64,000 nucleotides of DNA from Exilibacterium tricleocarpae (GCF_007004655.1 NZ_ML660087.1:382987-446986); one strand, 5' to 3'. Positions 8,618 to 17,995 are shown, numbered from the stretch's first letter. Translations and numbers: made by a program. Notes: generated from the letters alone by a model not told the origin.

Positions 8618-8926
8618 ATGTCTATAGACCGTAGAAAATTCTTAGGGATGGGGGCAGTGCTTGGTGCTGCCTCTGTCGCCTATGGTCGGGATGCTTTACA
8701 GGCTGAGGCCCCCACCCCGGCAGAGATAGAGGGTCCACGGGGTTGTATCGAACTGGTTACTCAAATGTACTTCCCCGATGTAAAACTCAACGAGAAAGAC
8801 CGCCTTCTGCAAAGCAAGAGCGCCGAAGAGCGGGCAATGATGATAGCTTCGCATAATGGTCACACAGAAAAGAGTGAGAGAATACTCTCGTACAATATAG
8901 TGCTGAAAAAATCTTTAAAGAAATAG
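8618..8926 (+). pseudogene. Internally deleted intradiol ring-cleavage dioxygenase with Tat signal
   Basis: The 102-residue frame has a good ribosome binding site (GGAG before ATG 8618). A Tat signal follows (DRRKFLGMGAVLGAA), then the intradiol dioxygenase N-terminal motif TPAEIEGP. It continues directly into ELVTQMYFPDVKLNEKDRLL, which in the protocatechuate-dioxygenase-like family lies near the C-terminus, after the HIHFK strand. About 100 or more residues, including the two Tyr and two His iron ligands, appear to be missing with the frame kept. It cannot be catalytically active as an intradiol dioxygenase. It could be a remnant, or a shortened exported protein under new use. Confidence 0.7.
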
Positions 8927-9470
8927 CACCGCCAATGGGCTGCAGATTTAGGGGAAAGGGTTCAATTCATCCCTTTGTCCAACACTGTCACGCCGGCGGT
9001 CGTCACCAAGCCGCCGGCGAGGGCCTGTCTCTGAGATGTCTTGCGAGGTTATCGTGCAACGGGTAGATAACGATCTGTTCCGGGCCAATCCCGGGCGGCC
9101 CATCGATATGGACTAATCCTGCACGCCGGTCAAAGATAATGACCCGTTGATGGGGGCGGTCATTGGCTTGCGGCAGGTATTGTTGTTGGTGTTTTTAAGT
9201 GACACAGACTCGATGCTCTTAAAACGGGCAGCCACCGATTTTGCCCGGCGCTAGAGATATATCACGCGTCAAAATGACTGATAAGGCGCCTATATCTCTG
9301 TACCTGCTCCCGGTATTTAGCGATGCCGCAACCGAACCGATACTGCCTGCTACCGCGATCTGAGGTAAGGCAAACGTTCTTCGTCTATCTAACTGTCCCG
9401 GCGCTTTTTCCGGTGCCGGGTCATTTCTCCTTTTATTCTTTCTTATATTTAACCCGATGGAGTGGAAAAA
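8927..9470. other. Gap with a possible minus-strand coding remnant
   Basis: On the minus strand positions 9194-9003 form a ~63-codon open stretch without a usable start. It reads in part RVIIFDRRAGLVHIDGPP and IGPEQIVIYPLHDNLARHL, which looks protein-like and suggests a gene fragment. I cannot name the family. The right end carries the GGAG ribosome binding site (9459-9462) of the S41 protease gene. Confidence 0.35.
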
Positions 9471-11927
9471 ATGATAAACATGAGTAAACCACTACTTATA
9501 ACAATATTTTTTTTACTGGTTTCCGCTGTTGCGTCAGCGCAGGTGGTGCGGCAGGAAACCCTCGAGTCTGTGCGTGAAAACATTGTTTTTCCTGAACTGT
9601 CTCTCGCGGAAAAACGCGTTATGGCCGAGCAGGCGCAACTGTTTTTGAGAGACCTCTATGTACACCGGTTCGACAAGCTGGCGTTTTATCCCGGATTGAC
9701 CGACCCCGTACCCGCTATAGAACAGATCGTTAATAATATCGATAGTTTGACGACGGCTGAAATGGAAGAGGCCATTTATCGAGAGTTTGTCGCGCAGCGG
9801 GATTTACACCTCAACTATATTTTCCCCTCTCCCCACGCGAATTTCCGCAGTTTTTTGCCGCTGACGTTTACGCGGACGGCCGGTAAATTCAACTTTTTCG
9901 AGGTCAGGGTCAACTCGGTAAATCAGGCGTTGTTTGAGCAGTTTGCGCCGGGACAGCGGGTGCCGGAAATTGGCGATCGCATCATCGGCTACAACGGTAT
10001 GTCGATAAGGCGCGCAGTGCGCAAGCAATTGGCCACCGCCCAGGGCGCCAACCGTTTCGGTGGCTTCAGCCGGGCCTTGGGCCAGATGACCTTTGTGCCC
10101 CACAACCTGCATCTGGTGCCGGATGAAAATGAGATAAAACTGTGGCTTATCTCATCTAAGAACGGTCGCGATCTGTGGGGCAGTCTCTACTCCATTACCT
10201 TGCCCTGGATCGCCGAGTGGCGGGAAGCGGCCGCGGCGCGCCGCTCGCTGGTGGAACCCGCACCGCGCAAGCTGACCCCCGAAGATCTGACTCAGGGTGT
10301 GGATTTGTGGCAGCAGATGTACAACGATTTTGTCGTACAAAACGGCCTTGAGCCCCGCAGTGCCTATCCCAGCAATCCCAGCAACGAACCGACGCTGACC
10401 TGGGGCGTGATCGAAAACGGCTTTGGCAAGTTCGGTTACTTCAACCTCAGCAGTTTTGTGCCGGCAACCGGTGACGACGCTACCCTGGAAGAGATCAGGC
10501 GCATTGTCAATGCCGAGTTCCAGGACACCACCGGGTTGATTTTCGATGTGCGCAATAATGGCGGCGGTTCGATTATTCTGGCCGATAAAATGTCGCAGCT
10601 ATTTATGCGCGATGACGCCCAGGTGATTAAAGCCCGGTTGTTGAATACCGATCTCAACCGACAGATTTTCAATGACTCTATTTTTGGCGCCTTCTCCAAT
10701 CCGCAATGGACCGAGGTGATCAACGAGGCCGAGGGCACCGGTAATATCTATACGGAACTGGCCCCCTTCACCTTCGATGACCAGGCCAACGAGCTGGGGC
10801 AGGTGTACTACAAACCCGTCGCGGTGCTGGCCAATGCCAGAAGTTATTCCGCCACGGATCTGTTCACCTGCGGCATGCAGGACAATATTGCCGCGCTGGT
10901 TTACGGTGAAGACCCGCGTACCGGTGCCGGCGGCGCCAATGTGATTACGCACAATCTGTTTAATTTTGTCTTGCCGTCGGTCTTTGAAGCGCTGCCCGGT
11001 GACCACGCTATGCGGGTGTCCTGGAGACAGTCGGTGAGATTTGGCAAAAGCGCGGGCAAAATCATCGAGGACTTCGGCTGCTCCGCCAATATCGATGTCA
11101 GCCAGACGTTGAATGACATTGTCAGCGGTGGCGAGACGCAGATGCGCAGAATCACCCGCAGCCTTGCCTGGCGGGCCCGCGCGGATCGCTATCAGGCCTC
11201 GGTGAGAACCCTGCAAAACAGCCGCCAGCTCTTTCTCAGCAGGGGCGACAGTTATAGCTTCTTTGTCAAAAATACTGAGTATATCAATGTCGTGATCAAC
11301 GGCGAGCTGTTCGAGCAGGTACCGGTATTTGCCGGTGGGCAGGAGGAAGCGTTCGATTTTATCTTACCGGCGGACCTGCCTGGTGGTGTGGTTAACTCGG
11401 TGGTGTTTGAAGGAATAGACGACCACCAGCGCAGACTTTGGAACCTGAAACGCCAGGTGATTTTCCTGGAAGATAAAGTGACTGTTGATGCCGGCGGGTT
11501 TGAGATCGATTTTGCCACGGCGACGGGGACGGCGCCTTTCAATATCCTGAACCAGAACCCGCCGGAAGACGGCTGGAACCTGGTGACGCCGAACCTGCAG
11601 ATCGGTTACAACCCCACCTATGCGGACAACCTCGATACCGATGCGTTGTTATTCTTGGATTTGACCGGCGTCGCAACAGCCCAGTTGTCGTTCGATATGG
11701 AGTTTGATACGGAACCCGGCTTCGACTTTATCGAGGTCTTTGTGACCGACGACCAGGAGAACCGCGTGTCACTGTTGTTGCAAAGCGGCGGCGCGCCGTT
11801 GACGACCTACGAGTTTGATCTGAGCGCGTTTGCAGGACAGGACAATGTGATGGTGCACTTCCGGTTTACCAGTGACACCAATACCGTTGCACCCGGCGTC
11901 AGGTTACAGCGTGTCTCGATTCGTTAA
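9471..11927 (+). CDS. Large secreted S41-family peptidase
   Basis: The ~818-residue product has a signal peptide (hydrophobic run LLITIFFLLVSAVASAQ). A helical N-terminal region is followed by a PDZ-like part (GDRIIGYNGMSIRRAV) and an S41 tail-specific protease fold. In that fold, GLIFDVRNNGGGSIILAD and VAVLANARSYSATDLF are the usual strand and catalytic-serine neighbourhoods; the Ser-Ala-Thr-Asp context differs from the common S-A-[SG]-E. The last ~140 residues look like a beta-rich jelly-roll domain. ATG 9471 has GGAG eight bases upstream; a GTG at 9462 is less likely. It stands alone, followed by a strong hairpin. It probably degrades or processes proteins in the periplasm or outside. Confidence 0.85.
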   Translation: MINMSKPLLITIFFLLVSAVASAQVVRQETLESVRENIVFPELSLAEKRVMAEQAQLFLRDLYVHRFDKLAFYPGLTDPVPAIEQIVNNIDSLTTAEMEEAIYREFVAQRDLHLNYIFPSPHANFRSFLPLTFTRTAGKFNFFEVRVNSVNQALFEQFAPGQRVPEIGDRIIGYNGMSIRRAVRKQLATAQGANRFGGFSRALGQMTFVPHNLHLVPDENEIKLWLISSKNGRDLWGSLYSITLPWIAEWREAAAARRSLVEPAPRKLTPEDLTQGVDLWQQMYNDFVVQNGLEPRSAYPSNPSNEPTLTWGVIENGFGKFGYFNLSSFVPATGDDATLEEIRRIVNAEFQDTTGLIFDVRNNGGGSIILADKMSQLFMRDDAQVIKARLLNTDLNRQIFNDSIFGAFSNPQWTEVINEAEGTGNIYTELAPFTFDDQANELGQVYYKPVAVLANARSYSATDLFTCGMQDNIAALVYGEDPRTGAGGANVITHNLFNFVLPSVFEALPGDHAMRVSWRQSVRFGKSAGKIIEDFGCSANIDVSQTLNDIVSGGETQMRRITRSLAWRARADRYQASVRTLQNSRQLFLSRGDSYSFFVKNTEYINVVINGELFEQVPVFAGGQEEAFDFILPADLPGGVVNSVVFEGIDDHQRRLWNLKRQVIFLEDKVTVDAGGFEIDFATATGTAPFNILNQNPPEDGWNLVTPNLQIGYNPTYADNLDTDALLFLDLTGVATAQLSFDMEFDTEPGFDFIEVFVTDDQENRVSLLLQSGGAPLTTYEFDLSAFAGQDNVMVHFRFTSDTNTVAPGVRLQRVSIR

Positions 11928-11957
11928 CCTTTCTGGCCGGTAGCTTTCTCCCGGCCG

Positions 11958-11989
11958 TTACCCCTTCACCGTTGCGGGTGAAGGGGTAA
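11958..11989. terminator. Perfect 13-bp hairpin between convergent genes
   Basis: TTACCCCTTCACC (11958-11970) pairs perfectly with GGTGAAGGGGTAA (11977-11989) around a 6-base loop. It lies 30 bases after the S41 protease stop and before the stop of the convergent OmpW gene, so it can serve as a bidirectional terminator. There is no long T-run on the plus strand. A second smaller hairpin (GGCCGG...CCGGCC) precedes it. Confidence 0.7.
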
Positions 11990-12003
11990 ATGTCACCGCC
12001 GTC

Positions 12004-12708
12004 TTAAAACCGGCGGCCGACAAGCACACTGTAAACGAGCGGATCTATTTCGAGATCGGCATCGATATCACTGCCGTTATCGAAGCTGATCTTGGCGGTG
12101 GTATCGATATCTATCCAGCGGATAGAGGCGTTGATAAACCAAGTGTCGTCGAGTTGATAATCCGCCCCCACTTGTAAAGCGAAGCCGAAAGAGCTGTCCG
12201 CTTCCACATCTCCTCCCGTCAGACCGAGTCCGGACAAGGCCGTATCGGCGCTCCCGGTAAGGTCCTCGCTGAAAAACAGGGTGTAATTCAGACCGGCACC
12301 GACGTAGGGTGTAAAGCCTTCCACCGCACTGAAATGATAGACGGCACTGACCGTCGGTGGCAGGTGGGTGACCTCGGCGATATCGAGCCCCGCCAGTTCG
12401 CCGGCCCCCGATACCGTGTGGGTAAATGGAGTAGCGGCAAGCACTTCGATACCCCAGTTGGCATCCAGCATATAAGTGGCGGTTAAGCCCAGTTGCGTAT
12501 TGTCGTCAACCTCCAGTTGCGAGGTGCCGCCGTCGAGGCTGAGCGTGTCGCCGTCTATGGCGACGTTGCTGCTGCTTTCATCGGGCGCTACCGTGGTCGC
12601 CCCGGCGCGCAATATCCACTCCCCGGGTTCGTAGGCGCCCGCCGGCAGGGCGGCGGTGGCGAGTGCGGCAGCAAGGACCAGGCCGGGTTTGCTGAGATGT
12701 GCTTTCAT
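12004..12708 (-). CDS. ompW: OmpW-family outer-membrane protein
   Basis: The 234-residue product has a signal peptide cut near PAGAYEPGEW, an OmpW-type start to the barrel (WILRAGATTVAPDE), repeated amphipathic strands with small loops, and the end VLVGRRF with C-terminal Phe. OmpW proteins form 8-stranded barrels with a hydrophobic channel and respond to osmotic, iron or oxidative conditions in other bacteria. ATG 12708 is preceded by an AAGGAAAA ribosome binding site; the longer frame to 12795 has no typical signal. It stands alone and converges with the S41 protease gene. Confidence 0.9.
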   Translation of the reverse strand: MKAHLSKPGLVLAAALATAALPAGAYEPGEWILRAGATTVAPDESSSNVAIDGDTLSLDGGTSQLEVDDNTQLGLTATYMLDANWGIEVLAATPFTHTVSGAGELAGLDIAEVTHLPPTVSAVYHFSAVEGFTPYVGAGLNYTLFFSEDLTGSADTALSGLGLTGGDVEADSSFGFALQVGADYQLDDTWFINASIRWIDIDTTAKISFDNGSDIDADLEIDPLVYSVLVGRRF

Positions 12709-12968
12709 ACATTTTCCTTTTAATGAGAATACCGCCGGGCATCGAACGGATGCCGTTGTCAAAAGCCGGGTGAGATACCGCATTGAGTGGCGCATGTATC
12801 CAACCCTGCCAGCGATATAACAGGATAGCTAAAAGAAAGCGGACAACCGGGCCGGCGGTCGGTAGAGAGGTCGGTGGAGAAGCCGGATGTAGTTGGCAGG
12901 CCGGGCAACAAGTCGGAGAACCCGCCCGGTGCGACGGCGGGACATCGGAGCCCCGCCGCCGTTGCGGT

Positions 12969-13913
12969 TTAGCTGCTGGAAGCGGTATCGTCCGCGTCAG
13001 CTTCGCCTTCGGTGCTCTGTGTCTCCAGGGCAAGTTGCGGCATACCGACTGTGGTAATGTTCTCGTAGTCGATTTTGCTGATGCTGAACAGCATATCCTT
13101 GTCGCTGCGACCCACGTAATAATTATCGTCCGCCTGTATAAACCGGTAGGTCCAGTTACCGTTATTGCCGGTTACCTCCAGGGCAATGGCGTCACCTGCG
13201 GGTTCGGCCTCGACCACCGCCTGCACTTTGAGATCGGCCATCGCGGCCGCCAGTTGCTCCGCCTTTTCTATATTCAGTTTGGGCGCGTCGCCGGCGGCCA
13301 GGGGCGCGGTTTCGACGAACGTCCAGCCACTGTCGGTTTTGTTCAGCGCATAATCCGGCCCCTTGATGCTGGTGACTGCGCCGGCACCCAGCAGGGTTTT
13401 ATCGAGCCAGTCGCTGCCGGCGGCCGGTAACTCGTAGCTGTTGAGTTCGACCGCAAAAATGGCGTCCTCCTGCCCGCGCCTGACGTGCACTTTGCGAAAA
13501 CCGGGCGAGGTGCCGACATACAGACTCGCCACTGCCGCCTCGCCCTGATAGAGCCGCAGGTGGCGTTGGAAGTTATCCTCCGCCACCTCGAAGCGCTCGC
13601 GACCGGAGGCGGTGGTGGCCACCGGCCAGCCACTGTTCAAGGCGGCGAGTTTGGTCAAGATATCATCGAGTTTGTTGTCGTCGATGGGCAATTGATGCAG
13701 GTCTGGCAGTTGCCACTGATCGCCCGCTTTACGCAGCGTCACAGCGGCATCGCCGTCACTGATCTCAATGCGGTCCACCTGGCTTTTTTCAAAGCCGAGC
13801 AGTGGCTGTTGCAGATCGTGTTGCTGCTGTTGCTGGCTGTTCCAAAACAAACCGGCCGCCAGAACCAGTTGCAACACCAGCAGACCGCCGAGGCGGGATT
13901 GTAATTTTGTCAT
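12969..13913 (-). CDS. DUF4340 protein, partner of the GldA/GldG-like ABC system
   Basis: The 314-residue product has one N-terminal membrane segment (LGGLLVLQLVLAAGLFW) and a mostly extracytoplasmic beta-rich domain repeated in two halves (VDRIEISDGDAAVTLRKAGDQWQL and YALNKTDSGWTFVE), the DUF4340 pattern. An acidic low-complexity tail ends the protein. It lies 12 bp after the ABC permease/GldG fusion on the same strand, the standard order ATPase, permease-GldG, DUF4340. It is presumably a periplasmic accessory of that exporter. No biochemical function is known to me. Confidence 0.88.
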   Translation of the reverse strand: MTKLQSRLGGLLVLQLVLAAGLFWNSQQQQQHDLQQPLLGFEKSQVDRIEISDGDAAVTLRKAGDQWQLPDLHQLPIDDNKLDDILTKLAALNSGWPVATTASGRERFEVAEDNFQRHLRLYQGEAAVASLYVGTSPGFRKVHVRRGQEDAIFAVELNSYELPAAGSDWLDKTLLGAGAVTSIKGPDYALNKTDSGWTFVETAPLAAGDAPKLNIEKAEQLAAAMADLKVQAVVEAEPAGDAIALEVTGNNGNWTYRFIQADDNYYVGRSDKDMLFSISKIDYENITTVGMPQLALETQSTEGEADADDTASSS

Positions 13914-13925
13914 CGCTGGCCTCCG

Positions 13926-16853
13926 TTAATTTGCCAGTAACTGTAGGTAGTTACGTTCGATGGATTTTTTGCGCCGGTGTTGAACCAGTGCCACCAGGCC
14001 CAGCGCCAGAGCCGCCAGGGCGTAATTCAAATACTCCCAGAACATTTGGGTATTTTGCTCCATCGGCGGCAGGGTGCGATTGAAGTGACCTCGCGAACGG
14101 ATGCTCAGCAGTCCCGCATCCTCCAGTGACCAGTCCACGGTATTGGCGACCAACTGCAGCGTGTTCAGGTACTGGCTGCCGCCGGCCGAGCCGGTCATTT
14201 GAATAATCTGATCGCGCAGAAAATCGTTGGAACCGAACAGAATGATGCGGGCGGACTCCGGGGAGCGATCTATGACACCGGAGATAGTACTCTGCGCGCT
14301 GCCGTCGGTCTCGCCCTCCGGTGCAGCCTCATCACCCTCTCCGGCGGCGTCTGCCTCGGGTTCCGAGGCCAGCAGCGGTGAGGGTTTACCGGCAAAATAG
14401 GATTCGAAGCGCCCGGCACTGACAACACCCAGCAGGTGTGAACCGCGCTCGCCCTGCGGTGCAAAGGCGCTCAACCCACTGCCTTCCAACTGGGGCATGA
14501 TGTCGGTGGAAGCCGACAGCCAGGCGTCATCGGAACTGCGAAACAGTTCAGTGACCTGCCGGGCTCCCTGTTTTTCGCTATCGATGCTGATGGGGGAGGC
14601 CCAGGCCAGCGTTACCTGCGGCAAGTCCGCGGTGATGGCATTATCCCGATTCAGGCCGGCGCTGCGGATATCGACGAAGTAGGGATAGTCGAGCATACGC
14701 ATCTCCTGCAACTGGAAACCGCCGACATTGCGGGTGACCGGCACCGGAAAGGCGGCGCTTTGCGGGTCCAGCACCACCTGCTCGTCGACACTCAGGCCGT
14801 GGTGGGCGAGCCACTGCGCCAGGCCGCTGTTGTGGCGCTGCAGCGTCAGGCTGCGGCTGCTGAAGCTGGCGCCGTAGGGCGAGGTGGCGGCGATCACGGT
14901 ACCGCCCTGCATCAGAAACTGGTCGACGGCGAACAGTTGTTTTTCGTCCAGGTCTTTGGGCGAGGCCAGTAACAGGATATCGGCCGCACCGGACACCTGC
15001 CCGTCGCTCAGGTCTTCACGCTGCACATTGAGGTCGGCGCTGAGAAAACTCTCCAACTGATTGAAACGGGGGCCCGCTCCGCCGCCCATGCCGTACTGCG
15101 GATAGCTCGGAGCGGGGGCCGGCACCACCAGGGCCACGGTTTTGGTAAAGCCGGTGGCAAAGCGCTTGACAGCGGCTTCCAGGTTGCGCTCAAAACTGCC
15201 CTCGGTCAGATCGTCCAGCGGTATCTGCACCACCTGATCACCCTGGGCCAGCGTGAGATAAAAATAGAAGCTCTCGTTGCTGAACAGGCTGGTGGCCATG
15301 GGGCGAAAGCCGTAGTCGGCGGCGATCTGCTGGCCGACACTGCCGCCGTTGGCGTCCGGATCGATAAAGTGGGTGGTCAGGCGCCCGCGGGCGTTCTCTT
15401 CCATTTCCCCGATAATGCGGCTGACAATCTGTTGGAATTCCACCAACTGCTCCGGCAGCGCCGCCGCCGGTGATACATAGGCGTTGAATACCAGCTCGCC
15501 CTGTACAGTGTCGAACAGGTTGCCGCCGGCCTGGTAGGTTTGCAGCACTTTTTTAATGGCGCGGGTCAGGTCGTGTTCGGGGTTGCGCAGTTGCACGTCG
15601 ATATCGGCTTCAGCGCGCGCCTTGACCTCAATCAGGTCCTGGAAGCCGAGCACTTGATGTTCGTCACCGTACTGCACCAGCACATTGAAGTAAGAGCTGA
15701 CAATGGCGGACTGATAGCGGTCCGCGACCTGGAAGGGCACCGGCTGGATACCGAACTTCTGATTGGCTTCCTCCTCCAGTTCAGGATTGGCGGCGGGGTC
15801 GATAAATTCCACCCGCACCCGGCCGCGACCGGCGATTTCATACTCTTGAATCAGGTCCCGCAACTGCGGCACCAGCGGCGCCAGCAGCGGGTGGGTTTTG
15901 CCGCTGAAATAGCCGCGCAACAGCAGCGGCTCCTGCAGTTGTTGCAGGTAACCATGGGTGGCGTCAGAGATGGAATACTGATTGCCGGCGGTGGCGTCGA
16001 CCCGCAGCGCGGTGATCTGGCCCAGCCACAGATTGGCGCCCAGCGCATTGGCCAGCAACAGCGCGGTAAGGGTGCGCCATTTCTGGTGGTGGGGGGTGCG
16101 TTGCCCGGTGGCCCAGCGCTCGCGCTCCAGCACAAAGGTGTTGAGGGCGAGAAAGACGGCGATAATGCTGAGATAGTAGTACAGGTCGCGCAGATCGATA
16201 ACGCCGCGGGTAATGGCGTCGAAGCGCGAGCCGGTGCCGAGCAGGCGCAGCCACTCGCCGGCCTGGTTGCCGAAAAAGCTGGTAATGGTCGGCGTGCCGA
16301 GCAGGTAGAAGATGCCGCACACGGCAGTGGCGCTGATCAGGCTGACAATCTGGTTATCGCTGCGCGCCGAGACAAACAGGCCGATACTCAGGTAGGCGGC
16401 GCCGAGCAGAAAGGTTGCCAGGTAACCGGCCCAGACCGGACCCCAGTCCAGTTCGCCGATCAGGGCGACGGTAATCGGCAGCGGCAGCGTCATCGCCAGC
16501 GCGATGGCCAGCAGCAGCAGGCAGCCGGCGAATTTGCCCACCACAAACTGCCACAGCGGCACCGGTTGGGTGAGCACGTGCTCGAGCGTGCCCGTGCGCC
16601 GCTCTTCGCTCCACAGGCGCATGGTGAGGGTGCTGGCCAGAAAGATCAGCAGCACCGGCATCCATTCGAACAAGGGCCGCACATCGGCGATATTGCGGGA
16701 AAAGAACGCCTCTCCCCAAAAGAACACAAACAGCGTGACGGCGGCGAAGGTCGCCAAAAATAAATAGGCGATCGGCGAGGCGAAAAACAGTGTGACCTCT
16801 TTGGCGGCGATACGCCGAATCAGGGAATAGTTTGGCGCGGGCTCAGGCTGCAT
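13926..16853 (-). CDS. ABC-2 permease fused to GldG-like extracytoplasmic domain
   Basis: The ~975-residue product begins at ATG 16853, 11 bp inside the end of the ATPase gene. The first ~250 residues form six membrane helices of an ABC-2 permease (EVTLFFASPIAYLFLATFAAV, LTQPVPLWQFVVGKFAGCLLLL). A further helix near LTALLLANALGANLWLG leads into a GldG/auxiliary-transport domain with a Rossmann-like part (ADILLLASPKDLDEKQLFAVDQFLMQ). A final helix sits at YALAALALGLVALV before a basic tail. In Bacteroidota GldF and GldG are separate gliding-motility proteins; proteobacterial fused versions are common and are not evidence of gliding. The substrate is unknown. Confidence 0.9.
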   Translation of the reverse strand: MQPEPAPNYSLIRRIAAKEVTLFFASPIAYLFLATFAAVTLFVFFWGEAFFSRNIADVRPLFEWMPVLLIFLASTLTMRLWSEERRTGTLEHVLTQPVPLWQFVVGKFAGCLLLLAIALAMTLPLPITVALIGELDWGPVWAGYLATFLLGAAYLSIGLFVSARSDNQIVSLISATAVCGIFYLLGTPTITSFFGNQAGEWLRLLGTGSRFDAITRGVIDLRDLYYYLSIIAVFLALNTFVLERERWATGQRTPHHQKWRTLTALLLANALGANLWLGQITALRVDATAGNQYSISDATHGYLQQLQEPLLLRGYFSGKTHPLLAPLVPQLRDLIQEYEIAGRGRVRVEFIDPAANPELEEEANQKFGIQPVPFQVADRYQSAIVSSYFNVLVQYGDEHQVLGFQDLIEVKARAEADIDVQLRNPEHDLTRAIKKVLQTYQAGGNLFDTVQGELVFNAYVSPAAALPEQLVEFQQIVSRIIGEMEENARGRLTTHFIDPDANGGSVGQQIAADYGFRPMATSLFSNESFYFYLTLAQGDQVVQIPLDDLTEGSFERNLEAAVKRFATGFTKTVALVVPAPAPSYPQYGMGGGAGPRFNQLESFLSADLNVQREDLSDGQVSGAADILLLASPKDLDEKQLFAVDQFLMQGGTVIAATSPYGASFSSRSLTLQRHNSGLAQWLAHHGLSVDEQVVLDPQSAAFPVPVTRNVGGFQLQEMRMLDYPYFVDIRSAGLNRDNAITADLPQVTLAWASPISIDSEKQGARQVTELFRSSDDAWLSASTDIMPQLEGSGLSAFAPQGERGSHLLGVVSAGRFESYFAGKPSPLLASEPEADAAGEGDEAAPEGETDGSAQSTISGVIDRSPESARIILFGSNDFLRDQIIQMTGSAGGSQYLNTLQLVANTVDWSLEDAGLLSIRSRGHFNRTLPPMEQNTQMFWEYLNYALAALALGLVALVQHRRKKSIERNYLQLLAN

Positions 16854-17826
16854 GGCTGATATCCTCCTTTTGTCCGGCAGCGGTAGGCGCGTCACTGACC
16901 TCTCGGAACAGGGTCTCCAGATCGCGGTGTTCGGTTTGCAACTGATACAGGTCGGCACCGGCTTCGACAACAGCCTTGGCGATGGCGGCGCTGACCGTGC
17001 CGGCCTGGCTGCCGTCGGCCAGTTGCAAACGGTAGTGGTGGGCGGCGGGTGTAGCCGCGACTGGCTGTTGTGGCTGCGGGTCCAGGCTCGCTACGCCCGC
17101 AATGGCGCTCAGCTTGCTTTGGGCCGCGGCCGTATCGAGCGATGTGACCAGCAGCAGGCGGTTGCTGTGGCGCAGGGTCTCCAGTTTGGCATCGACGGCC
17201 AGGCGGCCGCCGCGCAGGATCAGCACCCGGTCACAAAGGGCGTCCACCTCCTGCATGATATGGGTGGAGAGAATGACCGTGGCATGTTTGGCGATATCCC
17301 GGATGAGCTGGCGCATATGCTCGGTCTGGGTGGGGTCCAGGCCGTTGGTCGGCTCGTCGAGGATCAACAGCTTGGGGTCGCCGAGGATGGCCTGGGCGAC
17401 ACCGACGCGCTGCTTGTACCCGCGCGAGAGCGTGGCGATGGGGGACAGCAGTTTTTCACCGATCTCCGTAGCTTTGACGGCGCGCTGGATTTCCGCGGTT
17501 TTGGCGGGGTTTTTCAAGCCCTTGAGGTCGGCTGCATAATCCAGGTAGTCAGCCACTGACAGCTCTGGGTAGACGGGCAGATTTTCCGGCAGGTAGCCGA
17601 GCCGTTGTTGGATCACCTTGGCGTCGGCGGCCAGATCGAGGCCGTCGATCCTTATCTCGCCGCGGTTGGGTTCCAGGTAGCCGCTGAGCATTTTCATGAT
17701 GGTGGTTTTACCGGCGCCGTTGTGGCCGAGCAGGCCGACGATCTCACCCTGGCCGATGGTGAAGTTGACGCTGTCCACCGCCACGAAACTGCCGTAGCTG
17801 CGGGTTAGCTCGCTGACTTCCAGCAT
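16843..17826 (-). CDS. ABC transporter ATP-binding protein, GldA-like
   Basis: The 327-residue product has Walker A GHNGAGKT (34-41), signature LSRGYKQR and Walker B LLILDEPTNGLDP, followed by the H-loop in ILSTHIMQEV. The C-terminal ~100 residues form the small domain typical of the CcmA/NodI/GldA group. It is the first gene of a three-gene minus-strand unit with the permease-GldG fusion (11-bp overlap) and the DUF4340 protein. It powers that ABC-2 exporter from the cytoplasm. Confidence 0.94.
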   Translation of the reverse strand: MLEVSELTRSYGSFVAVDSVNFTIGQGEIVGLLGHNGAGKTTIMKMLSGYLEPNRGEIRIDGLDLAADAKVIQQRLGYLPENLPVYPELSVADYLDYAADLKGLKNPAKTAEIQRAVKATEIGEKLLSPIATLSRGYKQRVGVAQAILGDPKLLILDEPTNGLDPTQTEHMRQLIRDIAKHATVILSTHIMQEVDALCDRVLILRGGRLAVDAKLETLRHSNRLLLVTSLDTAAAQSKLSAIAGVASLDPQPQQPVAATPAAHHYRLQLADGSQAGTVSAAIAKAVVEAGADLYQLQTEHRDLETLFREVSDAPTAAGQKEDISHAA

Positions 17827-17967
17827 GGGTTCCTCCTGTGGTCAAAGCTTCTTTATATAAGGAAATGGTCACTGCGAATCAAACCGGTGATTTTAGCGGG
17901 TAAATGGGGTGATTTGGAAAAATTTCAATGGGACTGTTTCGCATTTGCAGCGTTCAATTTTTGATCA

Positions 17968-17995
17968 CTTGAAAAACTTTCCGTACCCCCCATCT
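17968..17995 (+). promoter_or_regulatory. Sigma32 (RpoH)-type heat-shock promoter
   Basis: CTTGAA at 17968-17973 and CCCCAT at 17988-17993 (within CCCCCCATCTA) are separated by 14 bases, matching the RpoH consensus CTTGAA-N13/14-CCCCAT. The next gene downstream on this strand is the Hsp20 chaperone at 18341, the expected type of target. The implied 5' leader is about 340 bases. Confidence 0.75.

Noticed and set aside
15540-16763. A 407-codon plus-strand frame across the permease-GldG gene
   Set aside because: It is antisense to a well-supported gene. Its translation is Gln/Gly/His-rich without a family and there is no start signal.
13926-17826. Gliding-motility machinery
   Set aside because: Only GldA/GldG-like exporter parts occur, without GldJ/K/L/M/N or SprA-type genes, and such exporters are common in non-gliding bacteria.
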